Positions 11,601 to 24,460 of a stretch of DNA of 64,000 nucleotides are shown in pieces. This stretch comes from Lethocerus indicus (lineage: Eukaryota; Arthropoda; Insecta; Hemiptera; Belostomatidae). The notes under the pieces are model-generated. The model searched no databases and was not told the origin of the DNA. It saw only the letters and a list, made by a program, of their open reading frames with translations. The stretch spans positions 24,880,246 through 24,944,245 of the forward strand of contig JACDQD010000006.1 of the NCBI GenBank assembly GCA_019843655.1, written 5' to 3'. Made by a program: the position numbers and the translations under genes. Each line of letters begins with the position of its first letter. The first letter of the stretch is position 1.

Positions 11601-14600
11601 TATGCAAAATTTCATATTATTGGCATATATCAATGGCGAAATTAATTAGCGACGCCTTTACTTTATTATTTTCGAGACGTTTTATTTTAATACCATCAAA
11701 TTATGGTCAGTATCAATAAATGCAACCCCCTGACGCCCGTCGGTTAAGGAGAAATGTGCTCGGACTATACAGGTGAATCTCACCGCTTATGTATAAGAGA
11801 ATTCCAACTTTATCGAGGCAACTTTATGACTATCGGTCGAAGTCGCTTAAAGAAACTTAAGCTCCTTTCCGTTTCGGCCTCGCATCAGCCCGAGCTCAAT
11901 GTCTACCCGCATCGAACGGAGCGGTTGGAAATACTGAATAAATTAATCTGAAAGTTCTAAGCCCCGGTCTAATATAGGCCGGGTCTCGGGCAGGGCAGTT
12001 CGCCAACTCCCGGCCCATAAGGAACGGGCCCATATCGTGAATCAATCATTCGAGCGGGCCGGCACCGCGCTATATATTACATTCTTGTTTTTGATAAACA
12101 AACAGCGCTCGGGAAGGAAAAATAATTGCCCAGGGAACAGAACATGGCCCGCATCGTTCTTAACCAGCCAATAAACCGCCCTGTCGATACGGAAACAGCC
12201 CTCGCCGCCGAGGGCAAACTTTCAGAAATATTGGCCCAATCGGTGCCGGGAATAAAAGTTTTCTACCTTCCAATGCCAACTTTGAGCATATGCCTGGTAA
12301 TAGTGAAACCAGCGGGTCTTATTTCCATACCTGCATCGTACGATTAAATTCTGTAACAGTTAAAAACCGCAAGACACTAAGAAATGAAGTAATTGAAAAA
12401 AATGTACTGCCACTCACAAAATTCGGTGCTTTCCTCCCATCTGCAGAAGGTTGCCTCTAAGAATTAGGACCCACGTATTTGAAGTCAGCTAGACTGCCAA
12501 CATATTTATTTATTTATAGAAAAATGTGGAAGATGAGAGAGGATAATAGCATGAATCGAAAAAATCAATGCGTGCATGGCTTATTCCCAGTTAATGCTTA
12601 CGCGAATTTAAAACTGGATTGTTGCTCCTGCGAAGTCGGTTATTTTTGTTAATCTGCACAAATTATAGATTCACCATGAATTTGCGATAATAATCGATTA
12701 TGGTAATGGTGAAACATTACACAGATCCTCTTCTTGAGCCTGGCACAACGGGGCCGTGTACAAGTAATTCGGAGGCGGGATACTTGGGCCGACTCTTGAA
12801 CTTGTTGAAAAGCGGAGTGCAATTCTCGGACAAGCGAAGTCGGGCTTAACAGACCGAGCGGCAACACGTACTTGAATCCCCGACGAAGCCGGGGTTTGGA
12901 AATGAGTTCCTTGAGAGGGGCTTAATTTGTTACTACTATTATGTTACTGGATGTTCACAATTTCTGTTTTCAAATCGACGTCCCTTTATACTTTCGGGCC
13001 AATAAGGAAGCGAATAAAACGTTAATAATTTATAAATATCATTGGGTATTTTCGAATATTACAAATATGTGCGTAACTCGTGCGATGAGCAGTAGAGATA
13101 TTGGTCAATTGAGAAGCAAGGGGCACTTAATGGACGCAAATTTAATAAACCCTAATTAAATTCCACCCCCGCTTTCACTCTCCAATCGCACAATTGAAAT
13201 AGTCTTCTTTGTCTCCCGAAAACATTTTAACACTTTTCCCCGGATATATAAATGGAATTTGTAAATACGGAAATTTAATTAATACCCGATGCAAGTAGTC
13301 GAATTGAATTCTGTTACTTGCCACATTATATGGTCGTTTGTTCCCTCTCGCAATGGATTTTATAGTCGGGTGGCAATGGAATTAATATTCAATTTATCTA
13401 TTGTCTCTTCACGTGGTGAATTTATATATATTTATATTAAATGTTAGATAATTTAAATTTATTGTAAATACATCATTTATGTTGTAGTTATTCTGTGGTA
13501 ATTGGATTTTTGTATCTGTAGGTAAAATATCATTCTGTCATTGAGAAGGGTAATTTAAAGAAACGGTGTCCACTGGTTAAATAAGCGAAAGGAGTATCTT
13601 AAGAATTTAATACTTAATTTAATTTAGTTTATAAAAATTTCGCTTTGGGCAGGTCTACCATTCTAGCTGGGCACTGTTTCACTACGCCACTGACAATGGG
13701 TTCTGTCCCCTCCTATTCTACTTACTCCGCGCCTATTTTCCGCTTTGAAAAAGCGGCGGCGTCACTTCTAAACTTTATCCGGAGGAAGCAGTTCTTCTGA
13801 AGAACGAGCTGGACCGAATTGGAACCCATTATGTGTCCGGAGAATTTTAATATTCTCGTTCACTTGCAGTCGGTACCTTACCGCGAACAATATAGCCCGC
13901 GCCGCTCGCGGTTTAAAGCCGTTATTAAAAGTGATAAAAGGAGAGCTCCTTACTTATTAAAACGCGTAAGGGCTTCTCGCGTTTGTGAAGTGGTAAAATA
14001 AGTAACCGTATTTTCGGCCGGTTTTATTCGATATTAAAGCAAATTAGAGGCAAAACCAGGTGTGGCGCGGGAAAAGGGTAGCCGCCTAAGGGGTCCTTAA
14101 AGATTTAAATTATCGTTCCACTGACTCTTCCGCTCTCCTGAATAATACTTTTTATGTTCTCAGTTTATATTGGGGAAAAAAACAGATCCGTATATTCTCT
14201 CATTCCTCTTCACACAGATCTATCATATCCTTCTGGAATAACGACGGTACCGGACAATTCAGGTGTTCTCAAACCGCTATAACCCGCGCTCGATGACAGC
14301 GTTGAATATTTCTGAGATCGATCGGAACAGGAAATGTAAGCGTAGGGGGTCGGGGCGAATAAAATAACGACCTGTGAGCAATTTAACCGCGCGGGGTGAC
14401 CGTGGCCCTGTTCATAATTCACTCCGGCCCCATTCTAATTACAGGGACACGCCACCGAGCATCGATTGAATGTTTTAATGCCTAATTCTATCCGCTAGCA
14501 TCGAGCCAAAATCATCCCCTGCATCACTCTTACTGTGCTGAACCGGTCCGATAACTGTAAATTCCTTTGCACAACAAATTTTCACCCTGCGTATAAATAT

Positions 14601-17257
14601 CATTGACCATTTCCGGTGTCAATAAAACAACCCCTCTCTCATAATTACAGTTATAAAAATTTATTAAAATTGACCTCTGCCCGTAACTATATAAATACCA
14701 ATATGCCCGAATACCAGGGTGGGCCTGAAACCTGGATAATAGCACATTTCTTCTCAATAGAGCCCCGGATTTACGCGATGTTTCTGAATATTCGACGGAG
14801 CGAAGACCAAATTTATTTCATTCGGCGGAAATTGCCGTCGAGGGCAAAGTTTTGGGCCACTTCTCGGCGGAGACACTGCCCAAAACTCTTTGCCGGGCCT
14901 TTAATTGGTTGCAACATTTTTTTCCCCTTCTTACTTCAAAAGCTTGGGTTACCAATTAGACCCTTCGGAGAGGCCGGTTTTATGTTCCAATTAAAATTAT
15001 TATTTAATCGCACCGAATTTCCTTTCCTCCGCAATACTTTTTCTGTAAGGGAATAGAAATCGGTGACAAAATTAAATAGACGTTAAATGGATTAATCTTC
15101 TTTTTAGTATGACTTGTTTTTTATACATTTGGGTTGCAATAGACATTCGAGAATAGGAATCGGTGTAAGCAAATGAAACAATACTCAATACTAACCAAAC
15201 AAAATTTTACTCAATGTCCTGCTGTACATCATTTTGTATATTTTTCAAAACATCTTAATTTAATTATTAATATTTAATAGAAGTAATTAGGAATATTTCT
15301 TACTAATACTAAGCTTGATAAATTGTAGTTTTCGATTTTGTTTCCTACCTCTGGCTGTGGCCCTGCCTCTCTCTCTCTCAGGAACTTAGCGGATCCCTTC
15401 CCGTCTGGTGAGGGCTTCGCGCCGTGTTGGAAAATTGAAAATTATACGCCAAGTTGTGGAAGTTGGTGGCCGCGGTCGGTTCGCCACGCTACTCCATCGG
15501 TTTTCCAGGTCGGGTTCCTCGAATTTCGATTTCCAGGCTCGCTCCACTGTTGGCAACATCATTACCGATTTTCCGTTTTCTCTCCCCGTTCGGTCCCAGT
15601 TTGTTGAGGTTACTGAGGTTTTGAGGTATTTACGACGAAGCGTACTGTGCGCCCTCGTTTTCCTTCCAGGGATTACTACCGTAGAAGAGTATTATTAGTA
15701 ACAGTGGAGGAAATTAGTGAAAATGGTTGCCACTCGTATCTAAAATGTAAGACGACAATAAAGAGAAGTACTCCTAGTTTTTATCCCTTAACTTTTATTG
15801 ACTCGTCTATTAGAAGAGAATTTGTCCTACCTTCAATTTCAGAAACACCCAGGTTCTCAGGACGTTGTCTAGTGTAGTACGTGTGTGCTCTTGCCTTGTA
15901 AAAACAAATAAGATATTTACATTTTCACTGATAATACACTGTAAAAAGGTGGTGTATCAGAGTACGCTTTAGTAACAGGCAATGAAGCCGGAAAATGCCA
16001 CGATTTTCCGATGAAGTATTAAAGCCCCCGCCCGCCTGTTTTTGACTGTTGCACAACAAACTCTGTCCCTTTGTTCCTTCCATATCTCTCGTGAAAATTA
16101 TCAGGCGGCTTCATTCACTCCCGCGTATCAAGAACTAATCGATAATTCATTAACGGTCCGGCCGATCTAATGAAAGCTTTGTAAGGACGTCGACTCACAA
16201 TTACGCAATGTTCGACACTGACAGCCCGACCGCCCCAGAAAACAAGTTTTAAGCCGGATCGAAAATTTGAAGCGGAGAACAGGCCTAGGGTCCAGGAACA
16301 AGGGCCTGTTTGAGACCTGCTCCTCGCGGGGTTTCGCCGGCTTCAGGCTCTGTTTGCCCCCCAAAGTCGACGTCGACCCCGCCCCCCCTGCCCCCGCCAC
16401 GGCCTCGAGCTCGGAAATCCTTTGGAAATTGCCGCAGCCTTTATGCGGATTACATAAAGAAGAGGTGGGCTCCACCCCACCCTCCGTCCTCGGGATCAGC
16501 CTCTTATTGTGCCCAGCCTCCACTCGATACCAAAGGAGATATCCTCTTTTATAATAGACAGACTCTAAAGTGTTTCCAGAGGACCTGGCGGCTAGGGGAT
16601 GGCCGGGGGCAAAAAATTAATAACCCACTTTTCTTGATACTTTACAGAACGGATAGTGTACTGAAAGCGACTGTTTAATAATACCTTTAAATGCAATTAA
16701 GAGCCCTTCCTGTGCTTCTGTGCCTTCTTATTAAAACACAATTCAGCAGAGTTTAAACAATTCTGAAATCCTAAAAAAGTCACAATGTTCTACGAAGTGT
16801 TAATTAAAATTCAAACATTTATTAGCCTAACGTATTGCTCGGTCAAATGGGATCGAAATTCTCATGTTCTGTTAGATGAAAGTCGCAGTCCGCCTCGCGA
16901 ATCCACCGTTAAACGATCTAGATAAATTTGTAGCTTGTTTGTAGCGATACAACAAAGTAAGCCGACTGAATTTCATATAAACAGATATGGGACAACATTG
17001 GATCGTCGAATTGGGACGTCTCTTTTCCCACAGCGCCACTCGGGTAACTGTACGGAGAGTATTAAATTCGCGACGCTTTCACGCGTTTCCTGGAATCCAC
17101 TTTTCGCAACGAGTCTACGAGTGGGAAAAGTATCCCAAAATGGCACTAAGAGAACTCGAATTACAATTTACAGCTTGCCTTTTATACGCCACTATTATTT
17201 GCCAGTGTACTCCGTTTTATTTACCAAATTGTACTAAAACACCCGGTTAACAAAACC

Positions 17258-17425
17258 GATACAGAACTTTCTGTAATGGTAGTAATCAAAGTTACTGTGA
17301 CAGTAAAAGGTGAACTTTTATACTTAGAAACAGTAAATTAGATCTGCACCTTTACTATACTATTACTGTCTTTTGCGGGTACCGCAAGTTTACCTACTGA
17401 CAGTACAATCATTGTAACCTCTAGA
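17258..17425. repeat. Imperfect inverted-repeat region, possible small MITE remnant
   Basis: A 15-base palindrome (TTACTG, 3-base loop, CAGTAA) lies at 17292-17306. A CACCTTTACTAT...ATTACTGTC segment at 17347-17370 and CTACTGACAGTAC near 17395-17405 resemble its reverse complement loosely. The region is copied in the second block near 35590-35755. The pairing is too imperfect to name an element family. Confidence 0.3.
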
Positions 17426-19338
17426 CCGACAACTCCGACAATAAATGTGCTGCTATGACGCTTCATCGCCCGCCATTTACGCCTACTCTCGGACGCTAAT
17501 TTATATTTATATAAAAATAAAGGCGTAGGATAAAATTGAGAGTGGGATGCGTGAGAGGGTGTTCCATTTTATTATAAAAGAGGCTAATCCTCGCGAGGGG
17601 CTAAGGCTAAAGCTGAAGCTGTGAGGAGCCAAGCTGCATGAAATATGAAAACTGGTATAGCCGGGCCGGTTTAATGAGAGCATTGCGGGCCTTTCTTCCT
17701 ACTGGAGTTTGCTTAGGGCTCGGGCTCTCAGTCAGCCCATCGCACTGTCCCAGGGCCCTGCGAATTTCTCTAATGCACTTAGCCCAGTGCCGGACCCGCC
17801 CACTAGCCGAGATAGCGCCGCGGGTACCGCAATTCAATTGGGGTAATCCCTTCTCGATGACCCCCTCCATCGACCTATACTGGAATCGGCCTCAAATGGG
17901 GCCACTACCGATCGAACCACTCCTTATTGCGCCTCTATATCGTTAAATGGCCCCTAAATATTTTCAACAGCTTAGCACATTTTGGGATAAAGGTTGATAC
18001 ATTAATGCCATAAACGTAATTTGATCCCAACAGTTGTTGTAGACTTGAAGTTAGCAAATCTGTACTCAATATCAAATTACGATTACGCTATATTTCGTTG
18101 TTTATCATTGCTTATACCTTTAAAAATAAGCTGAATTTAGTATATTAATCGTGTCAGGAAAAAGTAAAGAATATGAGGCAGCCATATAAAGGACATTGCA
18201 CTGCAGGAATTAGCGTCACGAACATGTAATATTCTGTGCCCAACCCAGTGAAATCACTGTGACATAAACGAAGAAAAATATATTTATTTCAAATAATTTT
18301 TAACATCAAAATATTTAAAGTTGCTTGCGAGAATTGAACTCCGCTCGTTCATTTCGTCCAAAGCTTCGAATTAAATTATCAATTAACTAAAACGCGCCCT
18401 CAAAAAAAATCAGGAAAGAAAGCTATTTAATAAATCACCTGAAAAAAAATGTTAATTATCAACACTTCCGCATCCGACTCTCATTAATTTTTTACTTTCC
18501 TCCAATCGCTTCCGGTTTGCGTTTACGCCGGATCCGAACATTCGAACGTTATGGTTCGTTTAATATCGCAATCGGCCATCAAAAACCCGTTTCGACCGAT
18601 GTAACCGGCGGCTTTCCGATATCTCCCGTTTTCGAGTCTCAATTCGGCCGCCGAACTCGGTGTGGATTACAATTATTTCAGGTAATAATTCTTAATAAAT
18701 TTTATTATTTAATCGTCGAATCGGAGTCTCCACAGTTGGGTGCAATTTGCGTTGCAATTGTTTCTGGCATAAAAATATTCAGACGGTCGACACGAACAGG
18801 TTTATTGTTTACCTTCTTCTCGAGATGTTCTCTGGTTCTGACGTTTTTTTCATTTGTTATAGCTAAAAATAAATCGAAAGTGCAGATATTTGATCAGTGC
18901 CTGACACTCAAATTACGCAGTAGGTAGTTCAACTGATCTTTGCAGTCCGTGGACGGGAATCCGGAAAATTTCATTAATTCAACTGGATATTAAATCCAAC
19001 CCGACTATTAATTCCACAGAAACAGTACATTGGTTTTATCCACCCCTCGATGTTTGGCCGTATTAATACTCGAGTGAGTATAATCTTCTCATTTGACTGA
19101 ATTCAATACGTTGTTGTTCAACACGCGAACAATATACAAATATGGCAGATTATCGCTAATAATTTTATATATTGTTTATATTGGGTATATTTCACGAGAA
19201 ATTGATTACATTATTTCCGCAGGGATATTACTATTTTCCGAGGCCTCGAGCTGGAGCCCCGAGCAGAAAGAATATAACTCGAGGATGGGGCGGAAAGGAG
19301 AGGAAAATGTTCGAATCCCGGTCTACCGAGGTAATAAA

Positions 19339-19438
19339 NNNNNNNNNNNNNNNNNNNNNNNNNNNNNNNNNNNNNNNNNNNNNNNNNNNNNNNNNNNNNN
19401 NNNNNNNNNNNNNNNNNNNNNNNNNNNNNNNNNNNNNN
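19339..19438. other. 100-N scaffold gap
   Basis: Exactly 100 N bases, a customary placeholder for a gap of unknown size. On the left is the end of duplicate block copy 1. On the right the sequence resumes precisely at the satellite unit start GCGCGCGG. Confidence 1.
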
Positions 19439-22400
19439 GCGCGCGGCCCAATGTGTTCGGCCGGGGCCCGCCTCGGGAGAGAACAGACTTGTTGAGTCGG
19501 CCTGACCGACCACTCGTGTTCCCTCTCGGAGTGTGTAGTGAGCGTCCCGTAGTCCGTCCCACGGTGCCGGGATGACCACTCGTAGACCTTTACGAGAGGC
19601 GTCCAGCGCGCGGCCCAATGTGTTCGGCCGGGGCCCCTCCTCGGGAGAGAACAGACTTGTTGAGTCGGCCTGACCGACCACTCGTGTTTCCCTCTCAGGT
19701 GTGTAGTGAGCGTCCCGTAGTCCGTCCCACGGTGCCCGGGATGACCACTCGTAGACCTTTACGAGAGGCGTCCAGCGCGCGGCCCAATGTGTTCGGCCGG
19801 GGCCGCCTCCGGGGAAGAACAGACTTGTTGGTCGGCCTGACCGACCACTCGTGTTCCCTCTCGGGTGTGTAGTAGGCGTCCGTAGTCCGTCCCACGGTGC
19901 CGGGATGACCACTCGTAGACCTTTACGAGGCGTCCAGCGCGCGGCCCAATGTGTTCGGCCGGGAGCCCGCCTCCGAGAGAACAGACTTGTTGAGTCGGCC
20001 TGACCGACCACTCGTGTTCCCTCTCGGGTGTGGTAGGCGTCCCGTAGTCCGTCCCACGGTGCCGGGATGACCACTCGTTGGCCTTTACGAGAGGCGTCCA
20101 GCGCGCGGCCCAATGTGTTCGGCCGGGGCCCCGCCTCCGGGAGAGAACAGACTTGTTGAGTCGGCCTGACCGACCACTCGTGTTCCCTCTCGGAGTGTGT
20201 AGTGAGCGTCCGTAGTCCGTCCCACGGTGCCCGGATGACCACTCGTAGACCTTTACGAGAGGCGTCCAGCGCGCGGCCCAATGTGTTCGGCCGGGAGCCC
20301 GCCTCCGGGAGAGAACAGACTTGTTGAGTCGGCCTGACCGACCACTCGTGTTCCCTCTCGGAGTGTGTAGTAGCGTCCGTAGTCCGTCCCACGGTGCCCG
20401 GATGACCACTCGTAGACCTTTTAGGAGGCGTCCAGCGCGCGGCCCAATGTGTTCGGCCGGGAGCCCCGCCTCCGGGAGAACAGACTTGTTGAGTCGGCCT
20501 GACCGACCACTCGTGTTTCCCTCTCGGAGTGTGTAGTGAGCGTCCCGTAGTCCGTCCCACGGTGCCCGGGATGACCACTCGTAGACCTTTTACGAGAGCC
20601 GTCCAGCGCGCGGCCCAATGTGTTCGGCCGGGGCCCGCCTCCGGGAAGAACAGACTTGTTGAGTCGGCCTGACCGACCACTCGTGTTTCCCTCTCGGAGT
20701 GTGTAGTGAGCGTCCCGTAGTCCGTCCCACGGTGCCCGGGATGACCACTCGTAGACCTTTTACGAGAGCCGTCCAGCGCGCGGCCCAATGTGTTCGGCCG
20801 GGAGCCCCGCCTCCGGGAGAGAACAGACTTGTTGAGTCGGCCTGACCGACCACTCGTGTTTCCCTCTCGGAGTGTGTAGTGAGCGTCCCGTTGTCCGTCC
20901 ACGGTGCCCGGGATGACCACTCGTAGACCTTTTACGAGAGGCGTCCAGCGCGCGGCCCAATGTGTTCGGCCGGGAGCCCCGCCTCCGGGAGAGAACAGAC
21001 TTGTTGAGTCGGCCTGACCGACCACTCGTGTTTCCCTCTCGGGTGTGTAGTAGCGTCCTAGTCCGTCCCACGGTGCCCGGGATGACCACTCGTAGACCTT
21101 TACGAGAGGCGTCCAGCGCGCGGCCCAATGTGTTCGGCCGGGGCCCGCCTCCGGGAGAGAACAGACTTGTTGAGTCGGCCTGACCGACCACTCGTGTTCC
21201 CTCTCGGAGTGTGTAGTGAGCGTCCGTAGTCCGTCCCACGGTGCCCGGGATGACCACTCGTAGACCTTTACGAGGCGTCCAGCGCGCGGCCCAATGTGTT
21301 CGGCCGGAGCCCCGCCTCCGGGAGAGAACAGACTTGTTGAGTCGGCCTGACCGACCACTCGTGTTTCCCTCTCGGAGTGTGTAGTGAGCGTCCCGTAGTC
21401 CGTCCCACGGTGCCCGGGATGACCACTCGTAGACCTTTTACGAGAGGCGTCCAGCGCGCGGCCCAATGTGTTCGGCGGGAGCCCGCCTGGAGAACAGACT
21501 TGTTGAGTCGGCCTGACCGACCACTCGTGTTCCCTCTCAGGTAGTGAGCGTCCCGTAGTCCGTCCCACGGTGCCCGGGATGACCACTCGTTGGCCTTTTA
21601 CGAGAGGCGTCCAGCGCGCGGCCCAATGTGTTCGGCCGGGAGCCCCGCCTCCGGGAGAGAACAGACTTGTTGAGTCGGCCTGACCGACCACTCGTGTTTC
21701 CCTCTCGGAGTGTGTAGTGAGCGTCCCGTAGTCCGTCCCACGGTGCCCGGGATGACCACTCGTAGACCTTTTACGAGAGGCCGTCCAGCGCGCGGCCCAA
21801 TGTGTTCGGCCGGGAGCCCCGCCTCCGGGAGAGAACAGACTTGTTGAGTCGGCCTGACCGACCACTCGTGTTTCCCTCTCGGAGTGTGTAGTGAGCGTCC
21901 CGTAGTCCGTCCCACGGTGCCCGGGATGACCACTCGTAGACCTTTTACGAGAGCCGTCCAGCGCGCGGCCCAATGTGTTCGGCCGGGAGCCCCGCCTCCG
22001 GGAGAGAACAGACTTGTTGAGTCGGCCTGACCGACCACTCGTGTTTCCCTCTCGGAGTGTGTAGTGAGCGTCCCGTAGTCCGTCCCACGGTGCCCGGGAT
22101 GACCACTCGTAGACCTTTTACGAGAGGCGTCCAGCGCGCGGCCCAATGTGTTCGGCCGGGAGCCCCGCCTCCGGGAGAGAACAGACTTGTTGAGTCGGCC
22201 TGACCGACCACTCGTGTTTCCCTCTCGGAGTGTGTAGTGAGCGTCCCGTAGTCCGTCCCACGGTGCCCGGGATGACCACTCGTAGACCTTTTACGAGAGC
22301 CGTCCAGCGCGCGGCCCAATGTGTTCGGCCGGGAGCCCGCCTCCGGGAGAGAACAGACTTGTTGAGTCGGCCTGACCGACCACTCGTGTTCCCTCTCGGA

Positions 22401-24460
22401 GGTGTAGTGAGCGTGTAGTCCGTCCCACGATGACCACTCGTAGACCTTTTACGAGAGGCGTCCAGCGCGCGGCCCAATGTGTTCGGCCCCGCCTCCGGGA
22501 GAGAACAGACTTGACCACTCGTGTTTCCCTCTCAGGACCGTAGTGAGTCCGTCCCACGGTAGACCACTCGTAGACGTCCAGCGCGCGGCCCAATGTGTTC
22601 GGCCGGGAGCCCCGCCTCCGGGAGAGAACCCGGCCTGACCGACCGTGTTCCCTCTCGGGTGTGTAGTGAGCGTCCTGTAGTCCGTCCCACGGTGCCCGGA
22701 TGACCACTCGTAGACCTTTACGAGAGGCCGTCCAGCGCGCGGCCCAATGTGTTCGGCCGGGGCCCGCCTCCGGGAGAGAACAGACTTGTTGAGTCGGCCT
22801 GACCGACCACTCGTGTTTCCCTCTCGAGTGTGTAGTGAGCGTCCTCCGTCCCACGGTGCCCGGGATGACCACTCGTTGGCCTTTACGAGAGGCGTCCAGC
22901 GCGCGGCCCAATGTGTTCGGCCGGGAGCCCGCCTCCGAGAGAACAGACTTGTTGAGTCGGCCTGACCGACCACTCGTGTTTCCCTCTCGGAGTGTGTAGT
23001 GAGCGTCCCGTAGTCCGTCCCACGGTGCCCGGGATGACCACTCGTTGGCCTTTTACGAGAGCCGTCCAGCGCGCGGCCCAATGTGTTCGGCCGGGAGCCC
23101 CGCCTCCGGGAGAGAACAGACTTGTTGAGTCGGCCTGACCGACCACTCGTGTTTCCCTCTCGGAGTGTGTAGTGAGCGTCCCGTTGTCCGTCCCACGGTG
23201 CCCGGGATGACCACTCGTTGGCCTTTTACGAGATGCGTCCAGCGCGCGGCCCAATGTGTTCGGCCGGGAGCCCCGCCTCCGGGAGAGAACAGACTTGTTG
23301 AGTCGGCCTGACCGACCACTCGTGTTTCCCTCTCGGAGTGTGTAGTGAGCGTCCCGTTGTCCGTCCCACGGTGCCCGGGATGACCACTCGTAGACCTTTT
23401 ACGAGAGGCGTCCAGCGCGCGGCCCAATGTGTTCGGCCGGGAGCCCCGCCTCCGGGAGAGAACAGACTTGTTGAGTCGGCCTGACCGACCACTCGTGTTT
23501 CCCTCTCGGAGTGTGTAGTGAGCGTCCCGTAGTCCGTCCCACGGTGCCCGGGATGACCACTCGTAGGCCTTTTACGAGAGGCGTCCAGCGCGCGGCCCAA
23601 TGTGTTCGGCCGGGAGCCCCGCCTCCGGAGAGAACAGACTTGTTGAGTCGGCCTGACCGACCACTCGTGTTTCCCTCTCAGTGTGTAGTGAGCGTCCGTA
23701 GTCCGTCCCACGGTGCCGGGATGACCACTCGTAAACTGGCCTTTACGAGAGCCGTCCAGCGCGCGGCCCAATGTGTTCGGCCGGGGCCCGCCTCCGGGAG
23801 AGAACAGACTTGTTGAGTCGGCCTGACCGACCACTCGTGTTTCCCTCTCGGAGTGTGTAGTGAGCGTCCGTTGTCCGTCCCACGGTGCGGGATGACCACT
23901 CGTAGACCTTTTACGAGAGGCGTCCAGCGCGCGGCCCAATGTGTTCGGCCGGGAGCCCCGCCTCCGGGAGAGAACAGACTTGTTGAGTCGGCCTGACCGA
24001 CCACTCGTGTTTCCCTCTCGGAGTGTGTAGTGAGCGTCCCGTAGTCCGTCCCACGGTGCCCGGGATGACCACTCGTAGACCTTTTACGAGAGCCGTCCAG
24101 CGCGCGGCCCAATGTGTTCGGCCGGGAGCCCCGCCTCCGGGAGAGAACAGACTTGTTGAGTCGGCCTGACCGACCACTCGTGTTTCCCTCTCGGAGTGCG
24201 TAGTGAGCGTCCCGTAGTCCGTCCCACGGTGCCCGGGATGACCACTCGTAGACCTTTTACGAGAGCCGTCCAGCGCGCGGCCCAATGTGTTCGGCCGGGA
24301 GCCCCGCCTCCGGGAGAGAACAGACTTGTTGAGTCGGCCTGACCGACCACTCGTGTTTCCCTCTCGGAGTGTGTAGTGAGCGTCCCGTAGTCCGTCCCAC
24401 GGTGCCGGATGACCACTCGTAGACCTTTACGAGAGCGTCCAGCGCGCGGCCCAATGTGTT
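19439..24460. repeat. 173-bp GC-rich satellite, array 2 (about 30 units, noisy)
   Basis: This is the same satellite as 849-6241 in the same orientation. It ends at the same boundary motif and joins the same 13-kb block. Units are often a few bases short: one-base losses in CCC, TTTT and GGG runs are common, especially from 19439 to about 21550. Several units carry GAGAGCCGTCC where array 1 has GAGAGGCGTCC. The GTTGTCC variant is rare here (four units) but common in array 1. One unit near 22467-22578 is only about 112 bases. A 920-codon minus-strand open frame crossing the gap is a by-product of these indels. Confidence 0.96.
22467..22734. repeat. Degraded satellite units in array 2
   Basis: Two consecutive units are about 112 and 156 bases long, with scattered losses throughout rather than one deletion. 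Units on both sides recover the regular pattern. This fits either decayed satellite or an unreliable consensus in a repetitive contig. Confidence 0.6.

Larger units (their letters stand above)
6242..19338. repeat. 13.1-kb duplicated block, copy 1 (no recognised genes)
   Basis: This block is repeated almost base for base at 24461-37704. It starts directly at the satellite boundary with an inverted repeat (GTACG, 5-base loop, CGTAC) and ends at GGTAATAAA beside the gap. Open frames are short. Several that are intact here are frame-shifted in the other copy (for example 12126-12347 and 14616-15056), which argues against coding. A few are the same in both copies (8856-9047 plus, 12649-12867 minus, 7915-8148 plus), but none resembles a known family. 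The composition alternates AATTAAT-rich and CGGCCG-rich stretches. Apart from one foldback element at 8566-8670 and small palindromes (such as 17292-17306), nothing was identified. Confidence 0.93.

Noticed and set aside
12126..12347. Possible short coding frame in block copy 1
   Set aside because: The corresponding sequence in copy 2 is shifted by one-base indels, so the frame is not maintained.
19306..19338. tRNA-like GTTCGAATCCCGG box (also at 37672-37704)
   Set aside because: The flanking bases do not form a T stem, and no matching acceptor or anticodon arm is present.
19211..21973. 920-codon minus-strand open frame across array 2 and the gap
   Set aside because: It is made of satellite units whose one-base deletions skip the stop present in regular units, and it runs through 100 N bases. 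It is not a gene.
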